A program made the position numbers and the translations under genes. From Trichodelitschia bisporula (Eukaryota; Ascomycota; Dothideomycetes; Phaeotrichales; Phaeotrichaceae): a DNA stretch of 64,000 bases. The stretch's first letter is position 1. The number at the start of each line of letters is the position of its first letter. Location of the stretch: NCBI GenBank assembly GCA_010356995.1, contig ML996689.1:1808405-1872404 (forward strand). The letters run 5' to 3'. The notes below the pieces were generated by a model. The model was given only the letters and a program-made list of their open reading frames with translations. It was not told the origin of the DNA and made no database searches. Below are positions 52,659 through 63,089 of this stretch, piece after piece.

Positions 52659-54851
52659 GGAGAGCAATTGGAGTGGGGTCCGTGAAATTGGCAGAAATCG
52701 ACGTCCAATTGGCCAACGCGATTGCTGTGGGCAGTATTCGATACCGACGATGGGTTTGCGAAGCTCAGGTTGAGGTGTTCGGTGCGAGTTTTGGTGCTAT
52801 CTCTGATAAATTTGCCCTGACATCACCCGGCGTCGGCGCCAGACGGGGGCTGCTCAAGTCCGATGGGCCAAGAGCGCCAGCCGCTTTTCTGGGGGCACCT
52901 CTCCAGCTTCACGATACAGTACATCTCCGCCCTCAGTGACTACGTCCATTGCAGGAGCAGCCGTTCTTGAGTCGAATTTGGTGCTACTGCCTCAAAATAT
53001 GACTTCTATAATCGTGTGTTCGATGAGAGTGCTCTTACCGCAGTCCCATTTGCGCCTCAGAGCTTTCAGGATGCCGCATAGCCGTTGACAGCGATTTCGC
53101 AGACGAGAGGAAGGGCAACCACCCGCGCTGTGTTCTCGCAAAGTTTTCAGGGAAAGATCCAATGCTACTTCGTGTGCTCGCTGGAGAGTGCCGTGTGAGT
53201 CTCTCTCGCTGCACGGGTTCCTGTCGAGCCTGACCAAAGTCCTAAGCAAAAGCGGCCTCATCAACATGGACATCTTTCAAAACCCTCCGATACTGGACAT
53301 TCCCCGAAAGTGATGGTTGTTAGCGGAATACCCCCCACAAACGGCACATGGTGCTGTAGTCGGCCTCCGGGCCTGCAATCTAAACGGTTCCGCTCCCTTC
53401 CCAGCCCATCTCACAACTCGCCGGACTTGTTGGCGGTTCCGTTCCCTGGCCGAGCGAACACAGCATGTCCTAGATGGCATTATTAAGCCACTCCGAGCAT
53501 ACCTGCTTATACTCCGATGTAACGGCCCCCGGTCGTTCAGCTCCTACCGCGGACTCCGGCAAAGGCTGCGCCGGTTCGGCTGAGGAGCCGAGGATGAAGC
53601 CGAGGTCGTGCTTCGTCCTCAATGTGTGCCATGATGATCAGCACATTCGTCTGCCTCGTATTGCCCAGTCTCCCACTGCTTCTAAATCCCATGTCCGACA
53701 TAGTGACTTTACCGTACGTGTCGTAAACCGGAAGTCTCTCTCGCCCATGCCACCTCTCGCCGCCATCGCTGACGAAGATGTCCAGTTGTTGCGCCTCATC
53801 ATGGCGTTGGTGGGATGGTAATGATATTGAACCTACTCGAAGGGTATTCTTACTCCCGCCGCCCACTGGTCCTACGTCCCTCCTCTTCATCAAAGGTGGT
53901 GGGCATAAAACTGTTGGTATAGTGGAAAACAAAGCACTGTTACGATGGAAGAAGCTACATGAGATATTTCTGCGCCGAGCGCGTGCCAACCTTCTCTCTG
54001 CAGTGCATACATCCATACCAGCAATGAGATCGACTTCGTTGTCTGGCACGATCCACTTCCTGTAGTATGAGTCTTCTCGGGGTGACAAATCAAGACTGTG
54101 GCCCAATGCGCTCTAATTTTCTTCAGGTACGAAACAGCTTCAGCCGATGTAAAGGGTGAGCCAGCGTTAGTCTACTGCCGCCAGTATCCTCTGCAGCGTT
54201 TTTGTCGCTGCCATCAAGATTGAGTATCGCTGCGGAGCCGCACTTAGTCAGCATAATTGCCTTGAAGCCTCAATCACTCGGCCGACGAATGCGGAATGCC
54301 GGATGCAGCGTCGGAGCAACGAGCCGCTCATGCACGTCACAATGCCATTGAGCTCACCTTAAACCGAAGGCGCATTCCGCTAGCTGACTGTCATGGCTGC
54401 TGAGCTCGAAGCTTGAGCTTGCCCCACCAATTGCATGGCTGTGACAACGAGCATGTCCATGACAATGCGACCAGGAGCATCAGGCTGAGGCTTGGGTTGC
54501 ATGCACAGCCCTTGAAACAAGCTTGGTATCGCAGGCCATCGCATGACCTTCGCGGAGGCAGCCTGACGCTTCCCTCATGTTGCGGCTCAAAATCCTCCCA
54601 CATGTGCAAAGTCACCACATACCGGCTCCCAAAGGCTTTGTCCACCCGCAACCGGAATGCCGCGATTCACGGCAACGGCGAAAATTCCCCAGCCTCCGAA
54701 CTGCGCAGGTTTCCGGGGCAGCACATGGCTGCTATTTGGAGAATGGAATGCTTCCGCCAGCCAGGAGTTGCCACGAAAAAGTATATATCGCACTTGCACA
54801 AGCCCTGTATCGTTGCTTTTGAGAGCCTGATCACCCTTGACCTCTGCAGCC
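52659..54851. other. 2.2-kb spacer, upstream region of wetA
   Basis: The region lies head to head between SDHAF2 and wetA, and the long interval suits a developmentally regulated promoter. A 189-codon minus-strand frame (53537-54106) has no domain likeness and is not accepted. CATTCY sites lie near the wetA end and are described separately. Confidence 0.5.
54293..54788. promoter_or_regulatory. wetA upstream region with five CATTCY sites and TATATA
   Basis: CATTCY, the consensus bound by the TEA-domain regulator AbaA in Aspergillus, occurs at 54293-54298, 54373-54378, 54654-54659, 54740-54745 and 54745-54750 (most on the minus strand; the last two overlap by one base). A TATATA at 54783-54788 lies about 70 bp before the ATG. 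Known Aspergillus wetA promoters have such sites. Conservation here is inferred by sequence only. Confidence 0.55.
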
Positions 54852-56171
54852 ATGATTCGTCACCATCCGTCGTGCCCTCAGCCGAGCCTGTCCCAGTTGG
54901 GCGAGGACTTTACCGACTGGACACAGGAAAACATCGATGATCTATTCGAGTACTTCATCAATCCTGAGTCGACACGCGTCCCGTTCACCGACGGCCTCGA
55001 CCAACGGGACCAGAAACTAGCACAGGACCTGCTATCCTTCTTTGATGCAGACTGTGGCGAGGCTGACGACAAAGACTGGGATTCTAGGCTGGATCTGCTT
55101 CAAAGGCCAGCCTTGTGCGCGGATCATTCATCCGTAGATTACGACGCTCATAACCCGCCCTCGCCGTCGCCCCCGCAGCGCCATCCCGCGCGACTTCCGT
55201 CTTCTCCGTCAACATCCCGCGTGCGGGGCCCTCAGCTGTCGCTGACCATTCGCTCCAAACCCAACCACCGCAGCCGCGCCGTTTCCGCCCGTATCCAAAA
55301 GACGCGCAAAGCCTCGCACTCGGCGTCGCCCAAGATGTCCTCGCCACGGAAATCCGCGCCACGCACCCCGCTGGATCACGATTTTGCATTCCAACAGTAC
55401 GGGTTCCCGCCCTACGACTACATGCCTATCCCGTCACCGGGCTTCGACCGCGCCCCTCTGGGGGTCGACCGCGATGACCTCGGCCCCGGCGGTCTCCAGC
55501 GTCCACTCGAGCGCCCGTTATACCTGACCCCACCACACACAAACCCTCTTCCACCGTCCGCTTGGGACACACCACGCTCCGACGAAGACAACTGGATGAT
55601 GGGTGGCTCGAACCCCGCCGTTACCTGCGGCGCCGCGGCTGAAAACGTCGGCCTGGGCATCACGGCAAGCTTTCCGCCGATGTTCTCACCGTCGCCGACA
55701 CACCCACGCTCAAGCCCGCGCGTGCTGCGGACTGCCAGTTGCGACGTGCTGCGAACCGCCAGCTGTGTCGCTGCATCACTCGGCGCCATGCCACCGCCGG
55801 GCGTTCCGGAAATGCAGCCCGCCTTCTACCGCGCCCACCCGCGCGACCGCTCCATCGCCGTGCCCATTGCGCAAGCCGAGTCACCGCCGCTTCCACGCAC
55901 GCCACACCGCCGCACCAAATCAGGTTGCTACACACGACGCAAGTCTATGGGCGCCGTCGAGTTTTCGCAGGTGGGTTTCGTCAACTTCACACCGGAGGAC
56001 AAGCGCAAAATTTTGAACGGCGTCGCGCCCAGTGGGAGCAGCAAAACGAAGGCGCGTCGCGAGAAGGAGGCGGCGGAGAAGCAGCGCAAGCTGAGCGAGG
56101 CCGCACGGAAGGCGGTCATTGAGGCAGGGGGGGATGTTTCATTGCTAGAGCGGAAGCTGGCCGCGGGGTGA
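54852..56171 (+). CDS. wetA: WetA conidial maturation regulator
   Basis: An uninterrupted frame encodes 439 residues from Met at 54852 (the upstream TTG/CTG codons are disregarded). The N-terminus is acidic and hydrophobic (NIDDLFEYFINPES), as expected of WetA's activation-like region. The middle is Pro/Ser-rich and disordered with basic SPRK segments. The C-terminal domain is diagnostic: VGFVNFTPEDKRKILNGVAP followed by SGSSKTKARREKEA, the conserved DNA-binding module of WetA in Pezizomycotina. WetA acts last in the BrlA-AbaA-WetA chain, controlling spore wall maturation and metabolic dormancy. A repeat VLRTASCDVLRTASC in the middle is a small local duplication. Confidence 0.92.
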   Translation: MIRHHPSCPQPSLSQLGEDFTDWTQENIDDLFEYFINPESTRVPFTDGLDQRDQKLAQDLLSFFDADCGEADDKDWDSRLDLLQRPALCADHSSVDYDAHNPPSPSPPQRHPARLPSSPSTSRVRGPQLSLTIRSKPNHRSRAVSARIQKTRKASHSASPKMSSPRKSAPRTPLDHDFAFQQYGFPPYDYMPIPSPGFDRAPLGVDRDDLGPGGLQRPLERPLYLTPPHTNPLPPSAWDTPRSDEDNWMMGGSNPAVTCGAAAENVGLGITASFPPMFSPSPTHPRSSPRVLRTASCDVLRTASCVAASLGAMPPPGVPEMQPAFYRAHPRDRSIAVPIAQAESPPLPRTPHRRTKSGCYTRRKSMGAVEFSQVGFVNFTPEDKRKILNGVAPSGSSKTKARREKEAAEKQRKLSEAARKAVIEAGGDVSLLERKLAAG

Positions 56172-56864
56172 TCATAAGGGGGCGTAATGGGGCTGATGCA
56201 CTCTTGGGCAAGGTTCAATGGAACTGAATCAATGGGACTGGAGGTGGAAGCTGTATTTCAATGAGCTATCTGGCAATGGATAGTCGAAAACGTATCTGGG
56301 ACCGTTAGCATCTGAGGGCATGGAGCGCTGGTGCGGCAGGCGCATGGTGGGGACGTACTTCAGTCTGTAGGCGGACACTTTAAGAGATGCGTTTGCAGTT
56401 GCACCATTCATCAATCGTGAAGACGCCGCTTGGAACCACATAAACCCAACTGAGCAAGTCAGGTCAACTAATCGGCGGTTGATGCAAATAACTCACCGCC
56501 AAAAACACAAGGAAGCCGTAAGCCTGACATGACTGTTATGGTCAGTACGTGGCGCTCGAGGGGCTATATTCTCACAGTCGTGAAGCGTGAACCACGTGTT
56601 GACTAAGGCGTTCTGTAAAAATCAGTACCAGTACTGGAGAGGAGCGGCAGTGCGGACTCAAGTGCTCTACAGCCTCCCGTGCGTCTAATGTACCCGGCCT
56701 GGACAGACAGCATGCAATACCAGATGGCGGGTGCAACTCCAGAAAGCAGGCAATCCCATATGGCAGATTCAAGAACAGATGGCAAATGCAAACACAACCA
56801 GGAAACCTCGGTGATTCTTACAGAGGAGGGCTTGTACCAAATGCACTATGTGCAAGATACCAAG
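56172..56864. other. Tail-to-tail spacer after wetA
   Basis: No gene is seen. The region contains only 3' regions of wetA and of the zinc-cluster-like gene. Confidence 0.45.
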
Positions 56865-57931
56865 TCATACGGTCGAGTGCTCGGGGATAAGAGTCAATGG
56901 GTCCTGGTTGTCCATGTGGTTTCCCTCCTGAAGCAGATCGGAAAGGAAAAATGGGAAAGAATAGCCAGTTTCCGGGGGACGGCCACTTCCATCCGGGGTA
57001 ACTCCGTTGGTCATGGTCCCCACGGCAGAGCGCCCGCTCGGAAGATACTGGTACGGTAGGTAGGCAAGGTTGGCAGACAGAAGACGTTCTGCAAAAGCTA
57101 TGCCACCCCAATCCTCGGAAACCGGTTGGGGGATATGAGGGATGGATGTCGACGGCCCACTGCTGGTTGGCAGGTAACCCGACAGATCAATCGCGGGTCC
57201 ACTATCAAACCGGTCCAACGGGAGGTGGATATTCCCAGAAACATGGCCAAGTCTGGAGGACATGGGATCCAACGGCTCTCCAGAACTGGGGACCAAAGCA
57301 CTTCCAAAATAAACGTCCGGCTTGGTTACGGCTGTGGCTCTGACCGTCTTGGGAAATGAACTCAGCTGCGGGAGAAATCCACTTGACTGGCTCTCCGGAG
57401 TGAAAATGGCATCCGGATATTCGTCCGGCACAGAGGAAGAACTGCAGCTCCGAAGGGTAGGTTCACCCGCCGGGGCCGACTCCGGGAGGCTTGTAGAGCA
57501 TTGTATATTCGAAGGCCGGGACGACGTACGCGACTTTTTCACTCTGGCATCGCGCTGAGGCCCCAGAGGGTGGTTGCGGTTGCACTAAAGAGTTCAACTC
57601 GGCTTCAAGAGGGGTGGAACGAGCATACTCTTTTTTTTTGCCCTTTGCATCGCGTGCAGGCCCCCCGAGAACGCATCATTTTGGTATCTCGCTTCTCCTC
57701 CTCCGTCATTGCGCGCCGGGCCGGGGGAGTTTTGGTCGGCTTCATCTTGGAATCAAATGTCATGACATACTCCTGTTTGACAGGCGCCGGACCGGGCTCC
57801 GAGGCGGTGGCATCGGCTGAAGTCGACCTAGACCGAGAGACACATTCCCGAACCAGCATTTCCAGATCGGCACGGGACATGGATCGTAGCTCAGCATCGG
57901 ACAAAGTCCTCTTCCTCTCGTTGGGTAGCAT
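56865..57931 (-). CDS. Zinc-cluster-like regulator with a half-cluster, 340 aa
   Basis: Exons 57931-57629 and 57584-56865, with a 44-bp intron that restores KKR|CNRNH, give 340 residues. The N-terminus is charged, with a short helix. A segment RSRGACTRCKGQKKRCN matches the first half (C-x2-C-x6-C) of a fungal Zn2Cys6 DNA-binding domain, with the usual basic residues. The second half (C-x5-12-C-x2-C) is missing: the following NHPLGPQRDARVKK has no Cys. In related proteins the equivalent PLGP is followed by C-x-x-C. The rest is Ser/Pro-rich and disordered. It is either a degenerate transcription factor or the exon-2 boundary is wrong. It starts head to head with the Erv25 gene. Confidence 0.6.
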
Positions 57932-58455
57932 TGTAACAGTGGGGCGAGAATGATGGAGTCGAGGAAAAAGGTGAGGCGAGCTAAAGAGCTGGAGCTATAT
58001 GTCATCCAACAGACTCCGCCACTGAAGGAAGTGGTCAGCATGCTATATGAGAGGACTCAGCCGCCTGGGGAATTCTTCGAGCCCCGACGCCTACTTTGCT
58101 CACGGCGTTGTCAGCAGCGACATGGCTGGCCGAGAGTTTGGCCGCGCCACAAAGGGCATCGGCACTGAGGCCGCCTGGTGCATCGGAGCCCAAGCCGAAT
58201 AAGAGATGTAGTGGGACTGCAATATGAGTGGAGGGCAGCATCAGGCTCAGCTAGGGGGAAGATACGAGCTGCGTCGAGATGCTTGTCATCTTGGTGTTGA
58301 GCCAAGTTGCCTCGAGTTTGCCTTGATAAACTACAGGGGGCATCCCTACCGTCCCTCACTGGCCAAGCCACACCCTTGGCGGCCAGCGTTGCAGGCCCCC
58401 TTTTGGGAACAGCCAAAGTGTTATTCTGTCCTCCAACTCCGAAAAGCCATCAACA
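57932..58455. promoter_or_regulatory. Divergent promoter of zinc-cluster-like and Erv25 genes
   Basis: A 524-bp head-to-head spacer with no internal gene. No strong regulatory element is identified by eye. Confidence 0.45.
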
Positions 58456-59235
58456 ATGTCTTCTGCCTTGCGTTTGTGCAGCTTTCTGCTGCTGTGCGTC
58501 GTTGTCGCCGCCCTCAAGTTTGATGTTCCCGCCCACAGCGGCCACGAATCGGCCAAGCACGAGCGCTGCATCAGGAATTTTGTCGCGAAAGACCAGCTCG
58601 TTGTGGTGACCGCGATCACGGATGGATATAGAGGGGATGGCATGCAACTGAATCTCAATGTACGTCGCCGTCTGGCGGCCGACGAAAGCTGACGCCGCAG
58701 ATCCACGACGCCGTCGGCAACCAATATGGGCGACCGAGGGACGTTGCGGGCGAGAACCGTTATGCCTTTACATCGCACGCCGACTCCGCCTTCGACGTGT
58801 GCTTTGAGAATATCATGACGAGTATGTTGGTTCCACCCTGTATGTGCCCCGCTAACCCTCACCAGAGCACATCTCCGGCAACCCCGCCCGGCACGTCGAG
58901 CTCGATGTGGACATTGGCGCAGACGCGAAGGACTGGAGCGAGGTGCAGGCTGGCGAGAAGCTGAAGCCCGTGGAGACGGAACTGCGCCGCATTGAGGAGG
59001 TCGTGGCCGAGATTGTGTCGGAGATGGAATACCTGCGCTCGCGCGAGCAGAAGCTGCGGGACACCAACGAGAGCACCAACGAGCGCGTCAAGTGGTTTGC
59101 GATAATGACAATGGGGATGCTGGTTGCGCTCGGCGTGTGGCAGGTTGTGTACCTGCGTGCCTACTTCCGGTTAGTGGCGGCGGCTGTGGCAAGCAAGACG
59201 AGGCTAACTTGTGCAGGTCGAAGCATCTTATCTAG
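58456..59235 (+). CDS. ERV25: p24-family cargo receptor Erv25
   Basis: Exons 58456-58659, 58701-58821, 58866-59169 and 59217-59235 give 215 residues. Features in order: signal peptide ([20 protein letters not shown]), GOLD domain ([20 protein letters not shown] ... [15 protein letters not shown]), a coiled-coil region ([20 protein letters not shown]), one transmembrane helix ([20 protein letters not shown]) and the cytosolic tail RAYFRSKHLI, with the FF-like/aromatic COPII signal (YF) of Erv25. Introns of 41, 44 and 47 bp are placed where family residues join. It cycles between ER and Golgi with Emp24 to package GPI-anchored and other cargo. Confidence 0.94.
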
Positions 59236-60412
59236 GTTCGGGCAGGGCATTGCAGGAGCGGATTGTGTAGATTCAATATTGACGACTGGTGTGCATCAAT
59301 GGGCGCGATGTGATGCGTAGGCGCATGCGTGCGAATACATGGTTTGGGGTCGAGGAGCTGGCAGCTCAACATTTGGCGTACTGCTAACAGATTTCTGTGT
59401 TTGCGTCCGTGGTCGGGTCCATGGGCGGTTCCATGATCGCATACTAGCAAAGAGAGACGCCGCACTCGACATCAGCTTTTCACCTCGTGCCGCCTGGATT
59501 CCCATGTTCGGCGTCGCACTAGGGCACTCGCCCTTTAAGCAGATGTTCTGTGTCAAAAGCTCGACGAATGCCCGATGATTTCAATTCCGGGGACTCCATA
59601 TTCTGATGTGCAGTCGCTTTGAATTGACTATTTGGCCCTGATCTAACTTACTGCTTCCCCACGATCGCCGGACCCGTTCGACAAAGCCGGCTAACCGCTA
59701 GCCAACGCCTGCCAAGGTGTAGAAAGGCGGGGCGGGCTGCTGTGCTATCCATGACCGGCATTTCGATGTAACCGTCGCGGACTTGCGTGCGCTGGTCTCG
59801 CTGACAAGCATGACCTCTGAATGTCAGGGTGTGCAGCTTCACATGCTGGTTGAAGCTTTGGGATCGTGGACGCGATTTTGCTGGGCAAGGGCCCTTGCTC
59901 GACTCCGCCGAACCCCATTCGGATGCCGCATAACAGGCCAGACGTTTGCGGCGCCGGTTTCCAAGCTGTAGATGCATCTCCTGCTGCTGCCTAGTGCCAG
60001 AGCCGCAGCACCGCCGCAAGTAGAGAAGGCCCGGGGGATTACTATCACAACGTGATGGCTAGCATTGGTGTTATCTGTCAGGGGCGTGCAAAAGTGTGGA
60101 AGTCACGATGGGTATGGTGCAGGCATGAACAAGTTACTTCCACAAAGATCTATCTGAAGAGCGAGCCGCCAGACTCTTGAGCAGATCGCGCTGCCATCTG
60201 CCTAAGGCACGGCGGGGTGCGGGAAGGCTGGCGTGACGTGACAGCAGCCGCGGGGGAAGATCGCGGGGAGCCAATGAGGTTAAGGCCCGGCATTAGTCTC
60301 CCACGATACGATCCCCCCTTAAGGGGCGAGCTCCTGCGAGCCAGCCCTACACCTATTGCGCCGCCCTCAGGACCTCCAAATGCCCACTCTAAGATCCCAC
60401 TCCAAAATCCCA
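59236..60412. other. Gene-free spacer, including probable 3' end of retroelement 1
   Basis: No gene is supported. Downstream of the chromovirus stop (read on the minus strand) a polypurine-tract-like CCCCTTAAGGGGGGAT lies at about 60311-60326, about 90 bp past the stop, as expected just before a 3' LTR. I cannot define the LTR itself. Confidence 0.5.
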
Positions 60413-62653
60413 TCAAACCTCCTTTTTTAACACCATCAGGGCCAATCTTGCTGCAATGTTGTCCTCCACATCCTTCTCCCAGGCATCCCAAGTCTCGGAG
60501 GTATACTTTTTGAATGACTCATGTGGTCCCGGTTTGGATTGATATGTGCGGTGGAAAGCCGCTATCAACGCCGGGCATCCCACCAAGTCATCCCAGTCGT
60601 ACCACTTCCGGTCATCAGGCCAGCCTCTCCACTTCACCATGTACTGCAAGTACTCTCTTTTGCCCGTCAACGGGTCTTTCTTCCCCTTGAACACCCGCGA
60701 ATTCAAGACCTCTTCAACTTCCCACTCTGCTTCCCCCTCGTGCACTTCCAACGGGCCTGGCTCTTCCTCTTCTTGGCCCAAAACCGGGGGATCCGCGTGG
60801 TGCAGGAGCACCGGATGAAACCATGGGAAGATCTTGAACGAGGGAGGTAGCTCCAGCTTGACAGCGCTACCGTTCTTTCCAACGTCAATCACTTTGAACC
60901 GGCCCAGGTTGCGGTGGTCGAGCTTGCGGCTTGGACGGTTTGTTGCAACATTCCTTGCATCGAGCATAACCATGTCACCAACGCGGAACTCGGGCGCTGG
61001 GATGCGATGTCGATCCGCGTACTCCTTCTGCACAGCCTGAGCCCAGGCCATTTGATGCTTGAGTGTTTCGCGGACTTTGATGATGCGGCTGATGATGCGG
61101 TCAACTTGTTGTCGTGACAGCTTGTCCTTGAATGTCAAGTCCTGGTCGCCGGGCTCTGGCGGCTCAATTCCCCAACATGGCACGTAACCCTTGGTGGCCT
61201 CGAACGGGGCAAAACCGGTTGTCGCGGATACACTGGCGTTGGCCTCAAACTCGGCAATGGGCAAGTACGCGACCCAGTCGTCCATGGCAAAGTTGACGTA
61301 CGCCCTGAGGTAGGATTTCAACCAGCCGTTTGCCCTTTCCGTCTGACCATCGGTCTCGGGATAAAAGGCTGTCGACAGCTTTGGGGTTGTGCCAATCCTT
61401 TTGCAGAGGCGAGCCCAGAAGTGGGAGACGAACTGTGATCCGCGGTCGGAGATGATCGATCGGGGGTATCCTTCTTCTCGCCATATCCATTCGAGGAAGC
61501 GTGCAACCACGTACTCGGTCTCCAAGTTCTCCATTGCGATGAAGCGCTTTCGTTTGGAGAGACGGTCTACGACCACGAGAATGTGCTCGTAACGGACGCC
61601 GAGAAAAGTGCACACCGGCAATGGTGTGATGAAGTCGAGGGTGATATCTGTCCAGTATTGCGCAGGAATGGGGAACGGCTTGAGTAGGCCTTGCTTGCCT
61701 TCGGAGTATGGCTTGCTCATCTTGCAGCGCTGGCAGCCCTTGACCCAGTTTTGCACCGAGGCGTGCAGTCCAGGCCAGTAGTAGTGTCGGGAGATCTTGC
61801 CGTAGGTTGCTTCTCGACCAGCATGGCCGCCGACAGGGGAAGCGTGAGCTTGACGGAGGATTTCGACACGGGCACCGAGGGGAGCGAAGAGCTTTCCTGC
61901 GTGGTATAGTAGGTCCTGCCCATTGTAGGGGATGATCTCACAGGCGGCGAGCTCAAGCTTCGTAGTACCAGCAATGAGATCGGAAGGGAGTCGACGCGTG
62001 CCGCTGCGCTCGGCGTCGATGATTCGCTGGAGGTTCCCGTCGTTTTCGTACTCGGCAAGGACAAGATCGTGGACCGATGGGGGAAGGGGCTCGCGTTCGT
62101 CGTCCTCGGCGGATAGGACCATGAGCAGCGCCGTTGCCTGAAGACTGGACATTTCCGGCTCCTGTTCCATCAGCAAAATGGAGGCGAGGCGGACCGCCGT
62201 GTGCGAGGATGTCGAAGCGTCCCTGTTGCGGGCTTGAATCATTTCCGGCTTGAGCACCGTCTGGCGCATGTACTGCGAGCGCGGGTCTTCTGGACCGGGA
62301 AGGAAGGTGGAGTGGCGGGTGAGGCTATCAGGCTTGGTGCTGAGCCTGCCCGGCCGATGGATGATTCGAAAGTTGAACTCCGATAGAAACTCTGCCCAGC
62401 GCGCTTGTCGCCTGGTGAGGTCCTTGGACGACATGAACCATTCGAGATTGCGGTGATCGGAGAGGATACGGATGGGATCCTCAGGGCGATTGCCGGACAG
62501 CTCAGGGCGCCATTCTTCAAAAGCGCGGATGATGGCCAGCAGTTCCTTGTCGTAGATTTCGTAGTTGCACTCCGCTGGGCTCATCTTTTTGCTCATGAAC
62601 GCCACGGGGTGCAATTGTTGGAAAGCGGTGGCTGTGTTCAGCCTTACCCAGGT
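60413..62653 (-). mobile_element. Ty3/Gypsy chromovirus pol fragment: RNase H, integrase, chromodomain
   Basis: A 733-residue open frame (first codon with family likeness about 62614; open to 62653) reads as the second half of Pol. RNase H: LHPVAFMSKKMSPAECNYEI and YDKELLAIIRAFEEW. Integrase HHCC zinc finger: HASPVGGHAGREATY ... CQRCKMSK. Core DDE residues: the Asp of WTDITLDFITP, the Asp of IISDRGSQFVS and the Glu in YPETDGQTERANGW. C-terminal chromodomain: LQYMVKWRGWPDDRKWYDWD. There are no stops or frameshifts, and C-to-T decay is not obvious. Gag, protease and reverse transcriptase are missing: upstream of 62614 the frame is disrupted within about 40 bp. The element is thus 5'-truncated or was interrupted. 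Confidence 0.93.
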
Positions 62654-63089
62654 TCAGCCACAGAGCTCGAGTACAAGTAGACTCGGGATCCCTATCTCTT
62701 TGACAATTAAGCAACTTGTTCATGGACAGACCCTTGGTCCAACTTATGATGCTGTGATGTCTTCATTGATCACTCATCCCCTTTCAACAGCAATACTCCA
62801 TCGTCCCCTTTCTGCGAGAGAATGGCGGCCACAACATAGTCAGATGCTGTCACCGTCAACAATCACGCATGCACGATCAAGATGTGGGTAAGACGTAGAT
62901 TGTAAAGCTACGGAGTAAAGGTGTCAGGGACTGCGGGTAAGTAGGCCTGGTGTACGAGTGTGAGTTTGGCGGCTTGGCACAGCGCCAAGCCCCATACAAA
63001 CCCGGTGATGGTGCGAGCCCATGGAGCAACAGAAACCGGGTGTCATACCGTGACACGACCCCCCCCCTTCGAAAGAATGCCCCCCCCCC
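62654..63089. other. Junction region between the two chromovirus fragments
   Basis: The region contains decayed RT-RNase H sequence of element 1 near 62654-62690, then spacer, then the candidate 134-bp LTR of element 2 at 62922-63055, and G-rich polypurine runs (C-rich on the plus strand) at 63058-63093. Confidence 0.55.
62922..63055 (-). repeat. Candidate 3' LTR of retroelement 2 (134 bp)
   Basis: On the minus strand, about 40 bp after the stop codon at 63090 and immediately after a polypurine tract (GAAGGGGGGGGTCG), the DNA begins TGTCACGGTATGACA and ends 134 bp later in CCCTGACA. Both ends are TGTCA/TGACA, the inverted ends typical of Gypsy LTRs. The short length suits small fungal LTRs. 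The matching 5' LTR would be outside the window. Confidence 0.5.

Noticed and set aside
53537-54106. 189-codon minus-strand frame between SDHAF2 and wetA
   Set aside because: No domain, no visible splice partners and no homologous pattern; left as unsupported.
60413-62653. RIP-mutated transposon
   Set aside because: The integrase frame has no stops, and the sequence is not AT-rich, so RIP is not evident by eye.
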